DNA of 64,000 bases from Pseudomonas corrugata. GTDB taxonomy: Bacteria > Pseudomonadota > Gammaproteobacteria > Pseudomonadales > Pseudomonadaceae. Below the pieces are notes generated by a model, which saw nothing but the letters and a program-made list of their open reading frames with translations, was not told the DNA's origin and searched no databases. The stretch is from assembly GCF_001269905.1 (NCBI RefSeq), contig NZ_LHVK01000009.1:62001-126000 (forward strand), in the 5' to 3' direction. This document shows positions 57,007 through 64,000 of the stretch, piece after piece; position 1 is the stretch's first letter; each line of letters begins with the position of its first letter. Position numbers and translations under genes: made by a program.

Positions 57007-57024
57007 GTGGCATGGAAACTGATA
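57007..57024 (+). promoter_or_regulatory. Candidate sigma-54 promoter of hmp
   Basis: tggcat at 57008-57013 matches the -24 element; the -12 element at the correct spacing reads ctgat rather than ttgca, so G is kept but C is A. NorR activates sigma-54 promoters, and position 40-60 bp before the hmp start is suitable. The match is imperfect. Confidence 0.5.
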
Positions 57025-57065
57025 AGCATGGATATCCGTTTCCGTAACACACGAGGAGTCACCTA

Positions 57066-58247
57066 ATGCTCACCCGGGAAGAACGCGCCATCATTCGCTC
57101 CACCGTTCCATTGCTCGAAAGCGGTGGTGAAGCGCTCATTACTCATTTCTATCGCATGATGCTTTCCGAATATCCCCAGGTTCGTCCTTTGTTCAACCAG
57201 GCTCACCAGGCCAGCGGCGATCAACCCCGGGCTCTGGCCAACGGCGTATTGATGTACGCGCGGCATATCGACCAGCTCGACCAGTTGGGTGACCTGGTGG
57301 CGAAGATCGTCAACAAGCACGTCGCCTTGCAGATCGAGCCACAGCATTACCCGATTGTCGGTTCCTGCTTGTTGCGGGCGATTGCCGAAGTGCTGGGCAA
57401 CGAGATTGCCACGCCCGAAGTGATTTGCGCCTGGGGCGCTGCCTACAACCAACTGGCCGATATCCTCATCGGCGCCGAAGCCGGCATGTATGACCAGAAA
57501 GCCGCTGCCCCGGGTGGTTGGCGGGGCGAGCGGGAGTTCATCCTGGTGGCCAAGGTCCAGGAAAGCTCGGAGATTACCTCGTTCTATTTCGAGCCGGCGG
57601 ACAAGGGGGCGATTCTGCAGGCCGAACCGGGTCAGTACATCGGCATGAAGCTGTTCCTGGACGGTGAGGAAGTACGCCGCAACTATTCGCTGTCGGCCCT
57701 GGCGGACAACGGCCAGTACCGGATCAGCGTCAAGCGTGAGCCGGGCGGACGGGTATCGAACTACCTGCATCATGATTTCCAGATCGGCAGCAGCATTCAG
57801 TTGTTCCCGCCGTCAGGAGATTTCTACCTGACCGCCAGTGACAAACCCCTTGTGCTGATCAGCGGTGGTGTCGGCATCACCCCGACCCTGGCGATGCTGC
57901 AGGCGGCGCTGCAAACCGAACGCCCCGTGCATTTCATCCACTGCGCACGCAATGGTCGCGCCCATGCCTTCCGTGAGTGGATCGACGATCTGGCCGGGCG
58001 GCACCCGCAGCTCAAGCGCTTCTATTGCTATGACGAAGACGACGGCTTGAGTCCGGCGGCCGACCGGATTGGATTGTTGAGCCAGGAGCAACTGGCCAAA
58101 TGGCTGCCGGAACAGCGTGACCTGGATGCCTATTTCCTTGGACCTAAGGGCTTCATGGCGGCCGTGAAGCGTCATCTCAAGGCCCTGGGTGTGCCGGATG
58201 GGCAGAGCCGCTACGAGTTCTTCGGGCCGGCTGCGGCGCTGGAATAA
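57066..58247 (+). CDS. hmp: Flavohaemoprotein / nitric oxide dioxygenase
   Basis: 393 residues: globin domain (1-138) with distal Y29 (THFYRM), proximal H85 and partner Y95 (KHVALQIEPQHYP); FAD-binding domain with RNYSLSALADNGQYRISVKREPGGRVSNYLH; NAD domain with LISGGVGITPTLAMLQAAL and the C-terminal YEFFGPAA. It oxidises NO to nitrate with O2 and NAD(P)H. It is divergent from norR, and aggag precedes the ATG. Confidence 0.96.
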   Translation: MLTREERAIIRSTVPLLESGGEALITHFYRMMLSEYPQVRPLFNQAHQASGDQPRALANGVLMYARHIDQLDQLGDLVAKIVNKHVALQIEPQHYPIVGSCLLRAIAEVLGNEIATPEVICAWGAAYNQLADILIGAEAGMYDQKAAAPGGWRGEREFILVAKVQESSEITSFYFEPADKGAILQAEPGQYIGMKLFLDGEEVRRNYSLSALADNGQYRISVKREPGGRVSNYLHHDFQIGSSIQLFPPSGDFYLTASDKPLVLISGGVGITPTLAMLQAALQTERPVHFIHCARNGRAHAFREWIDDLAGRHPQLKRFYCYDEDDGLSPAADRIGLLSQEQLAKWLPEQRDLDAYFLGPKGFMAAVKRHLKALGVPDGQSRYEFFGPAAALE

Positions 58248-58283
58248 AGGCAAGCGGCAAGCCCGGCAGAACCGGGTTGCCTT

Positions 58284-58376
58284 CATCGCGAGCAGGCTCG
58301 CTCCCACATTGGATTCGGGGTGCACGCAGCATTTGCATGCACCATCGGACCCTGTGGGAGCGAGCCTGCTCGCGAA
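58284..58376. repeat. REP pair (inverted)
   Basis: catcgcgagcaggctcgctcccaca and tgtgggagcgagcctgctcgcgaa flank a small inner inverted repeat, gtgcacgcag...gcatgcac. Lies between hmp and dsbB. Confidence 0.85.
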
Positions 58377-58582
58377 GGGGCCGGTAATGCGTTGCACTTA
58401 CTCAACTGACCCTTCGCCCGCTCAAAGTTAATCCGCATTTAACCTTTCTTCTGTTTATTCCCCCTCAAAGTTGGCGCAGCCGCTCGTTCGCCGTCATGGC
58501 CAACGTGTAGACTCCGACCATCCGACGGCGCGCCGAGTGTCGCAAGGCTGCGCGTCGATCCATGCATCCAAAGGAAAACGCA

Positions 58583-59092
58583 ATGAGTGAGGAAATGATG
58601 CGGTTGGGCCGCGAGCGTCGCTATCTGGTGCTGCTGGGATTGATCTGCCTGGCGCTGATCGGTGGAGCGCTGTACATGCAGGTGGCCCTCGGTGAAGCAC
58701 CGTGCCCGCTGTGCATCCTGCAACGTTATGCGCTGTTGCTGATCGCGATCTTCGCCTTCATCGGCGCGGCCATGCGCACCCGTCGCAGCCTGACGATCCT
58801 TGAAGGTATTGTGGTGCTCTGCGCCTTGGCCGGTGCTGGAGTGGCGGGGCATCACGTATATACGCAGTTCTTCCCGGCAGTCAGCTGCGGTATCGACGTG
58901 CTGCAGCCGATTGTCGACGGTCTGCCTCTGGCGAAGATCTTCCCGCTGGGTTTCCAGGTCGATGGGTTCTGCTCGACCCCGTACCCGCCGATCCTGGGCT
59001 TGTCCCTGGCGCAATGGGCGCTGGTGGCCTTCGTACTGATTGTGGTGCTGGTGCCCTTGCTGGTGTCGCGTAACCGCAAGCCCCTTCGCTGA
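58583..59092 (+). CDS. dsbB: Disulfide bond formation protein B
   Basis: 169 residues from ATG 58583; aaagga lies upstream, and an earlier in-frame ATG adds seven residues. Four membrane segments (about 15-33, 44-62, 70-90, 140-160). Redox cysteines are C41/C44 in APCPLCILQRYA, close to the first loop, and C102 and C130 in the second periplasmic loop (AVSCGIDV; VDGFCSTPYPP), as in DsbB. It re-oxidises DsbA and passes electrons to quinone. A terminator follows. Its quinone link fits the downstream ubiquinol oxidase, but it is a separate transcript. Confidence 0.94.
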   Translation: MSEEMMRLGRERRYLVLLGLICLALIGGALYMQVALGEAPCPLCILQRYALLLIAIFAFIGAAMRTRRSLTILEGIVVLCALAGAGVAGHHVYTQFFPAVSCGIDVLQPIVDGLPLAKIFPLGFQVDGFCSTPYPPILGLSLAQWALVAFVLIVVLVPLLVSRNRKPLR

Positions 59093-59116
59093 AGCGCCTT
59101 GATGGAACGCCTTGAT

Positions 59117-59154
59117 GGAACGCCCCGGTCTCTCTGTTGGAGAACCGGGGCGTT
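59117..59154 (+). terminator. Rho-independent terminator of dsbB
   Basis: acgccccggt at 59117-59126 pairs with accggggcgt (near 59141-59151), with an outer g-t end followed by tttgcgtttc. Short loop of ctctctgttggaga. Just upstream is a tandem duplication of gccttgatggaac (59097-59122). Confidence 0.8.
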
Positions 59155-59156
59155 TT

Positions 59157-59900
59157 GCGTTTCACTCCTCGAAGGGGTCGACCTTGATCCGAGACAAGAA
59201 TGACCTGCGACACTGTGCGACACGTTGTCACACATTCCCCTGTTCCAGGGGCGTTCGCGGCGTGGATAGGTACCTCCTCTTGCAATAAAAAACACGTTGC
59301 TGCTTGCCATGCCTGTCATCTTTGTGGAGTAGGCAGCAGGCATTTTTAACAGCGCAGCGTCACTTGGCGAGCCCCCCGAAAAACGGGCGCTTGCCAAGCA
59401 TGAAAGCTCAAAGCCTCCCCTTCATGCTGTCTGAATCGGGCGTAGTAGACCTACGTTTTTTGGGGTTCTTGTTGAGAATCAATTTCGATAACATGCCGCA
59501 CCGTTGCGGTATCGGGAAGAGATTGTTGTCGGTTTGGATAAAAATTATTTCGGGATGAGACATGGTCTCCGGCGCTTCAGCTCACTACAATCGCCCGCAC
59601 CGAATATCCGACCCGGCTCAAGCTTGAGCACGAGAGGTGGTCGAAGGGCGCCAGCGCCCCATGCGACCCAGGTGTCGGTGCCTTCCAACTACCCGCACCA
59701 AATGGAATTGGGCTGTAACCAAGGCCTTTTACCGACGAATTCGAATAAGAACTCACTGCTGGCCCAGGATATGTCGAACAGCGTCTGACGCTCGACGGGC
59801 AGCCCTTATTCAAATCCAAGAAAATGCCAACCCTTGGCAGGGTGAAGTGTTGGCGATCAAAACCCAACTGCATTGCGCAAGCTGCTTTAGAGGTCGTGAG
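59157..59900 (+). promoter_or_regulatory. Long non-coding region upstream of cyoA with hairpins
   Basis: Holds no supported gene. Structures seen: cttggcgag...cttgccaag at about 59361-59398; cgtag-tagac-ctacg followed by T6 at 59441-59461, terminator-like; gggcgc-ca-gcgccc at about 59644-59658. An A+T-rich stretch (59470-59560) contains ttgagaatcaatttcgataac at 59472-59492, which slightly resembles a Fur site. Promoter and leader control of the cyo operon are therefore probable here. Confidence 0.5.
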
Positions 59901-60848
59901 ATGAGTAAAAACAGGTACCCCCGATTACTAGGCTTGTTGCCGCTGCTCGGCACGTTGCTGCTGGGAGGCTGCAACATGACCTTGCTCGATCCCAAGGGTC
60001 AGGTCGGCCTGGATGAACGAAACCTGATCATCACCGCCACGCTGCTGATGTTGCTGGTCGTCGTGCCGGTTATCGTCATGACGTTCCTGTTCGCCTGGAA
60101 ATACCGCGCATCCAACACCAAGGCCGTGTACACGCCGAAGTGGTCGCACTCCACCAAGATCGAAGCGGCCGTATGGACAATCCCGGTCCTGATCATCATT
60201 GCCCTGGGTTATGTCACCTACAAGTCGACCCACGCCCTGGACCCGTACCGTCCGCTGGAATCCGACGTCAAGCCGATCACCATTGAAGTGGTCTCGATGG
60301 ACTGGAAGTGGCTGTTCATCTATCCGGAACAAGGCATCGCCACCGTCAACAAGATCGTGTTCCCGGCCCACACGCCGATCAACTTCAAGGTCACCTCCGA
60401 CACCGTGATGAACTCGTTCTTCATTCCGGGCCTGGGCGGCCAGATCTACGCGATGGCGGGCATGCAGACCAAGCTGCACCTGATCGCCAACCAGAACGCC
60501 GAACTCGAAGGGATCTCCGCCAACTACAGCGGCGCGGGTTTCACCGGCATGAAGTTCAAAGCAATCGCCACCACTCAGGAAGACTTCGACGCCTGGGTCA
60601 ACGATGTGAAGAAGGCACCTAAACAGCTTGAAAAAGCTGAATACGAAGCCCTTTCCAAACCGAGCCAGAACAACCCAGTCGAACTCTACTCCGCGGTCAC
60701 GCCGAACCTGTTCCAGACCATCATCGACAAGTATGAAGGGATGAATCCGGGCAAGCCGATGCACCACGAGAAGAAAGAGCAGGAAGTGGCGCACAACATG
60801 GAAGGGATGGACATGAGTTCGCATTCAGCTGCCGGGGCAGAGGAGTAA
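59901..60848 (+). CDS. cyoA: Cytochrome bo3 ubiquinol oxidase subunit II
   Basis: 315 residues from ATG 59901 with gagg upstream; the frame is open further but the signal peptide starts here ([24 protein letters not shown]). Lipobox LLGGC with lipidated C24, then two membrane helices (about 42-70 and 88-110) and the cupredoxin domain ([42 protein letters not shown]). The CuA ligands of cytochrome c oxidases are absent, as expected of a quinol oxidase. First gene of cyoABCDE; cyoB follows after three bases. Confidence 0.96.
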   Translation: MSKNRYPRLLGLLPLLGTLLLGGCNMTLLDPKGQVGLDERNLIITATLLMLLVVVPVIVMTFLFAWKYRASNTKAVYTPKWSHSTKIEAAVWTIPVLIIIALGYVTYKSTHALDPYRPLESDVKPITIEVVSMDWKWLFIYPEQGIATVNKIVFPAHTPINFKVTSDTVMNSFFIPGLGGQIYAMAGMQTKLHLIANQNAELEGISANYSGAGFTGMKFKAIATTQEDFDAWVNDVKKAPKQLEKAEYEALSKPSQNNPVELYSAVTPNLFQTIIDKYEGMNPGKPMHHEKKEQEVAHNMEGMDMSSHSAAGAEE

Positions 60849-60851
60849 ACG

Positions 60852-62882
60852 ATGTTTGGTAAATTAAGTTGGGAAGCGATCCCGTTCCACGAGCCGATTG
60901 TCATGGTGACCCTTGCCATCATCGCGCTCGGTGGTCTGGCGCTGTTCGCCGGGATCACTTACTTCAAGAAGTGGACCTACCTGTGGACCGAGTGGCTGAC
61001 GTCGGTCGACCACAAGAAAATCGGCGTGATGTACATCATCGTCGCCATGGTCATGCTGCTGCGCGGTTTTGCCGACGCCATCATGATGCGTACCCAGTTG
61101 GCCATGGCCACCGAGGGTTCGCCTGGCTACCTGCCACCTGAACACTATGACCAGATCTTCACCGCCCACGGTGTGATCATGATCATCTTCATGGCGATGC
61201 CATTCTTCACCGGCCTGATGAACCTTGCAGTGCCGCTGCAGATCGGTGCCCGTGACGTTGCCTTCCCGTTCCTGAACTCCCTGAGTTTCTGGTTGCTGGT
61301 ATCCGGTGTCGTGCTGATCAACCTTTCCCTGGGTGTTGGTGAATTCGCCAAGACCGGTTGGGTTGCCTATCCGCCGTTGTCGGGGCTGCAATACAGTCCG
61401 GGTGTAGGTGTGGATTACTACATCTGGGCGCTACAGCTATCCGGCTTGGGTACGACGCTGACGGGGGTCAACTTCCTGGCCACCGTGCTGAAAATGCGTA
61501 CCCCGGGCATGAAGTTGATGGACATGCCGATCTTCACCTGGACCTGCACCTGGGCCAACGTACTGATCGTCGCTTCGTTCCCGATCCTGACCGCTACCCT
61601 GGCACTGCTGACGCTTGACCGTTACATGGATTTCCACATTTTCACCAATGAACTGGGTGGAAATCCGATGATGTACGTCAACCTGTTCTGGGCCTGGGGT
61701 CACCCTGAGGTGTACATCCTCATTCTGCCGGCGTTCGGGATCTTCTCCGAAGTCATCTCGACCTTCTCCGGCAAGAAACTGTTCGGCCATCACTCGATGA
61801 TCTACGCTTCCGGCGCGATCTCCGTGCTGGGCTTCATGGTCTGGCTGCACCACTTCTTCACCATGGGTTCGGGGGCCAGCGTCAACGCCTTCTTCGGCCT
61901 GGCGACGATGCTGATTTCGATCCCGACCGGGGTGAAGCTATTCAACTGGCTGTTCACCATCTATCAGGGGCGCCTGCGTTTCACCAGCCACGTCATGTGG
62001 ACCCTGGGCTTCATGGTGACCTTCGCCATCGGCGGCATGACCGGCGTACTGCTGGCCATCCCGGGTGCCGACTTCGTTCTGCACAACAGCCTGTTCGTGA
62101 TCGCGCACTTCCATAACGTGATCATCGGTGGCGCGGTGTTCGGCTACATCGCCGGCTTCGCCTTCTACTTCCCGAAAGCGTTCGGCTTCAAGCTGCACGA
62201 AGGCTGGGGCAAGGGCGCGTTCTGGTTCTGGATCACCGGCTTCTTCGTCGCATTCATGCCGCTCTATGTACTGGGCTTCATGGGCATGACGCGTCGCTTG
62301 AACACCACCACCAACCCTGAGTGGGTGCCGTACCTGTACGTCGCCATGTTCGGTGCGGTGCTGATCGCCGTCGGTATCGCCTGCCAGCTGATCCAGCTGT
62401 ACGTCAGCGTGCGTGACCGCAACAAGCCAGAGAACATGTGCGCACACGGCGACCCGTGGGATGCCCATACTCTTGAGTGGTCGACCTCTTCGCCACCGCC
62501 GTTCTACAACTTCGCCGTGCTGCCGAAAGCGGACACCATCGACCCGTTCACCGAAGCCAAGGAAAACGGTACTGCGTACCAGCCTGCGGCCAAGTACGCG
62601 CCGATCCACATGCCGAACAACACCGCTACCGGTGTGGTCATGGGCGGCCTGTTGACCGTGTTCGGTTTCGCGATGATCTGGCACATCTGGTGGCTCGCCG
62701 CTGCCAGCCTGGTCGGCACCGTGGTGTATTTCGCCATCCATGCCGCCCGCGACGATCAGGGCTACATGGTGCCGGTGGATGTCATCGAGCGCATCGAAGC
62801 CGAGCAGCACAAACGTCTGGTCGCGGCCGGGAAAGTCCGGGCAACCTCCACCCGTGTTGAAACCTCGTTGGAACAGGCTTAA
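60852..62882 (+). CDS. cyoB: Cytochrome bo3 ubiquinol oxidase subunit I
   Basis: 676 residues, fifteen membrane helices. Haem b and o3 and CuB ligands can be read in E. coli numbering: H106, H284 (WGHPEVY, with cross-linked Y288), H333/H334 (LHHFFTMG), H419 and H421 (VIAHFHN). Ubiquinol-site residues R71, D75 and H98 are also present. It is the catalytic, proton-pumping core of the oxidase in the inner membrane. Second gene of the operon. Confidence 0.98.
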   Translation: MFGKLSWEAIPFHEPIVMVTLAIIALGGLALFAGITYFKKWTYLWTEWLTSVDHKKIGVMYIIVAMVMLLRGFADAIMMRTQLAMATEGSPGYLPPEHYDQIFTAHGVIMIIFMAMPFFTGLMNLAVPLQIGARDVAFPFLNSLSFWLLVSGVVLINLSLGVGEFAKTGWVAYPPLSGLQYSPGVGVDYYIWALQLSGLGTTLTGVNFLATVLKMRTPGMKLMDMPIFTWTCTWANVLIVASFPILTATLALLTLDRYMDFHIFTNELGGNPMMYVNLFWAWGHPEVYILILPAFGIFSEVISTFSGKKLFGHHSMIYASGAISVLGFMVWLHHFFTMGSGASVNAFFGLATMLISIPTGVKLFNWLFTIYQGRLRFTSHVMWTLGFMVTFAIGGMTGVLLAIPGADFVLHNSLFVIAHFHNVIIGGAVFGYIAGFAFYFPKAFGFKLHEGWGKGAFWFWITGFFVAFMPLYVLGFMGMTRRLNTTTNPEWVPYLYVAMFGAVLIAVGIACQLIQLYVSVRDRNKPENMCAHGDPWDAHTLEWSTSSPPPFYNFAVLPKADTIDPFTEAKENGTAYQPAAKYAPIHMPNNTATGVVMGGLLTVFGFAMIWHIWWLAAASLVGTVVYFAIHAARDDQGYMVPVDVIERIEAEQHKRLVAAGKVRATSTRVETSLEQA

Positions 62883-62885
62883 ACC

Positions 62886-63512
62886 ATGTCGAACTTAGTG
62901 ACCAATGTTGGACACGCCCATGGTCATGACCATGGGCACGATGACCATCACCACGACTCGGGCGAGATGACCGTATTCGGTTTCTGGCTCTACCTGATGA
63001 CCGACTGCATTCTGTTCGCGTCGATCTTCGCGGCCTATGCGGTGCTGGTAAACAACGTAGCCGGTGGCCCGTCGGGCCACGACATCTTCGAGCTGCCCTA
63101 CGTACTGGGCGAAACCGCTCTGCTGCTGTTCAGCTCGATCACCTACGGCTTCGCCATGCTGGCGTTGTACAAGGGCAAGAAAACCCAGGTCCTGGGCTGG
63201 CTGGCCATGACCTTCCTGTTCGGTGCCGGCTTCATCGGCATGGAGATCAACGAGTTCCACATGTTGATCTCCGAGGGCTTCGGTCCTAACCGCAGTGGCT
63301 TCCTGTCCGGGTTCTTCACCCTGGTAGGCACCCACGGTCTGCACGTGACCAGCGGCCTGATCTGGATGGCGATCATGATGTACCAGGTCCAGAAAAATGG
63401 CCTGACCGCCACCAACAAGACTCGCCTGAGCTGCCTGAGTCTGTTCTGGCACTTCCTGGACGTGGTGTGGATCTGCGTATTCACCGTTGTTTATCTGATG
63501 GGGACCCTGTAA
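62886..63512 (+). CDS. cyoC: Cytochrome bo3 ubiquinol oxidase subunit III
   Basis: 208 residues with five membrane helices, after a histidine-rich N-terminus ([19 protein letters not shown], residues 8-26), which is more histidine-rich than I expect from E. coli CyoC. Conserved parts are [57 protein letters not shown] and [24 protein letters not shown]. It stabilises the enzyme core. Starts three bases after cyoB, and cyoD begins at the next base after its stop. Confidence 0.96.
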   Translation: MSNLVTNVGHAHGHDHGHDDHHHDSGEMTVFGFWLYLMTDCILFASIFAAYAVLVNNVAGGPSGHDIFELPYVLGETALLLFSSITYGFAMLALYKGKKTQVLGWLAMTFLFGAGFIGMEINEFHMLISEGFGPNRSGFLSGFFTLVGTHGLHVTSGLIWMAIMMYQVQKNGLTATNKTRLSCLSLFWHFLDVVWICVFTVVYLMGTL

Positions 63513-63848
63513 ATGGCTAACGCACATTCCCATGATGGTCATGACGCCGGCCACGGCAGCGTCAAGTCCTATGCCATCGGCTTCATCCTGTCGGTGATCC
63601 TGACCATCATCCCGTTCGGCCTGGTGATGTACCCATCGCTGCCCAAGAGCCTGACCCTGTGGATCGTCCTGATCTTCGCCGTGGTCCAGGTCCTGGTGCA
63701 CCTGGTGTACTTCCTGCACCTGGATCGCTCCGCCGCCCAGCGTAGCAACGTGATTGCGTTTGTCTTCGCGGCGTTGGTGATTGTCCTGCTGGTCGGCCTG
63801 TCGTTGTGGATCATGTTCAGCATCCACACCAACATGATGGCGCACTGA
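63513..63848 (+). CDS. cyoD: Cytochrome bo3 ubiquinol oxidase subunit IV
   Basis: 111 residues, three membrane helices (about 20-42, 48-70, 80-105). The N-terminus is again histidine-rich ([11 protein letters not shown]). The core [23 protein letters not shown] and [11 protein letters not shown] are CyoD motifs; this small subunit aids assembly. ATG 63513 directly follows the cyoC TAA. Confidence 0.95.
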   Translation: MANAHSHDGHDAGHGSVKSYAIGFILSVILTIIPFGLVMYPSLPKSLTLWIVLIFAVVQVLVHLVYFLHLDRSAAQRSNVIAFVFAALVIVLLVGLSLWIMFSIHTNMMAH

Positions 63849-63859
63849 GGAAAGTCCGG

Positions 63860-64000
63860 ATGTCCTTAAAGCACTTTATCCAAATCACCAAGCCGGGGAT
63901 CATTTTCGGTAACGTGCTTTCTGTGGCAGGCGGGTTCTTCCTGGCCTCGAAAGGGCATGTCGATCTGGCCATCTTCCTGGCGGCGATGATCGGCACTTCC
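63860..64000 (+). CDS. cyoE: Protoheme IX farnesyltransferase, N-terminal part (truncated by window edge)
   Basis: 47 residues visible, beginning [20 protein letters not shown], the UbiA-type prenyltransferase N-terminus of CyoE/CtaB, then [20 protein letters not shown]. The DXXXD motifs lie beyond the window. It makes haem o by farnesylating haem b for the oxidase. Starts 11 bases after cyoD with gaggaaag upstream. Confidence 0.94.
   Translation, partial: MSLKHFIQITKPGIIFGNVLSVAGGFFLASKGHVDLAIFLAAMIGTS

Overview
The window is a chromosomal segment of a fluorescent Pseudomonas, most likely the P. fluorescens complex. The evidence is G+C-rich codon use, many Pseudomonas-type REP elements, and gene neighbourhoods that match from memory those of P. 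aeruginosa and P. putida: hisC-algW-NIF3-cysD-cysNC; pta-slyD-gpx-OYE-glycosyltransferase-cysZ-trxB; folX-folE-folM beside a flavodoxin; sirB1-leucine dehydrogenase-yebG; cyoABCDE. No rRNA, tRNA, CRISPR array, phage or complete insertion sequence was seen.

Layout. 1-8.8 kb: 3' end of hisC, a TonB receptor/DUF4198 pair that seems inserted between hisC and algW, the periplasmic protease algW, a NIF3 protein, and the sulfate-activation operon cysD-cysNC. 8.9-18.1 kb: pta with an abutting acyltransferase, slyD, glutathione peroxidase, an Old Yellow Enzyme, a GT4 glycosyltransferase, cysZ and trxB. 18.3-28.3 kb: a class III aminotransferase, HopJ/DUF1244, the tetrahydromonapterin operon folM-folE-folX, a light-response locus (LitR-type MerR regulator, a PilZ-like protein, a short LOV protein), a flavodoxin, and an aldolase/hydrolase pair followed by an SDR.

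28.3-42.3 kb is the most accessory-looking part: an AmpDh3-like amidase, an S-type pyocin-like bacteriocin with its immunity gene, a DUF1302/DUF1329/LuxR module, and the homogentisate operon hmgABC with its IclR regulator and a visible palindromic operator. 42.4-64 kb: SirB1 protein, a leucine-dehydrogenase homologue lacking one catalytic lysine, a BenE transporter divergent from a MocR regulator with a perfect 19-bp inverted operator pair, SOS-regulated yebG with a perfect LexA box, psiE, a ribosome hibernation factor, AraC regulator, EamA transporter, 2-hydroxyacid dehydrogenase, a CheV-type protein, divergent norR/hmp with three NorR sites, dsbB, and cyoABCDE running off the right edge.

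Several groups act together: cysZ with cysD-cysNC (sulfate assimilation), folE-folX-folM (a reduced pterin cofactor), LitR with LOV (blue-light control), hmgABC with HmgR (tyrosine/phenylalanine catabolism), norR with hmp (nitric oxide detoxification), and cyoA-E (heme o synthesis and bo3 oxidase). Intergenic space carries two repeat families: 11 REP pairs plus one single palindrome (tgtgggagc...gctcccaca) and three longer elements (ttgtggcgaggggat...atcccctcgccacaa).
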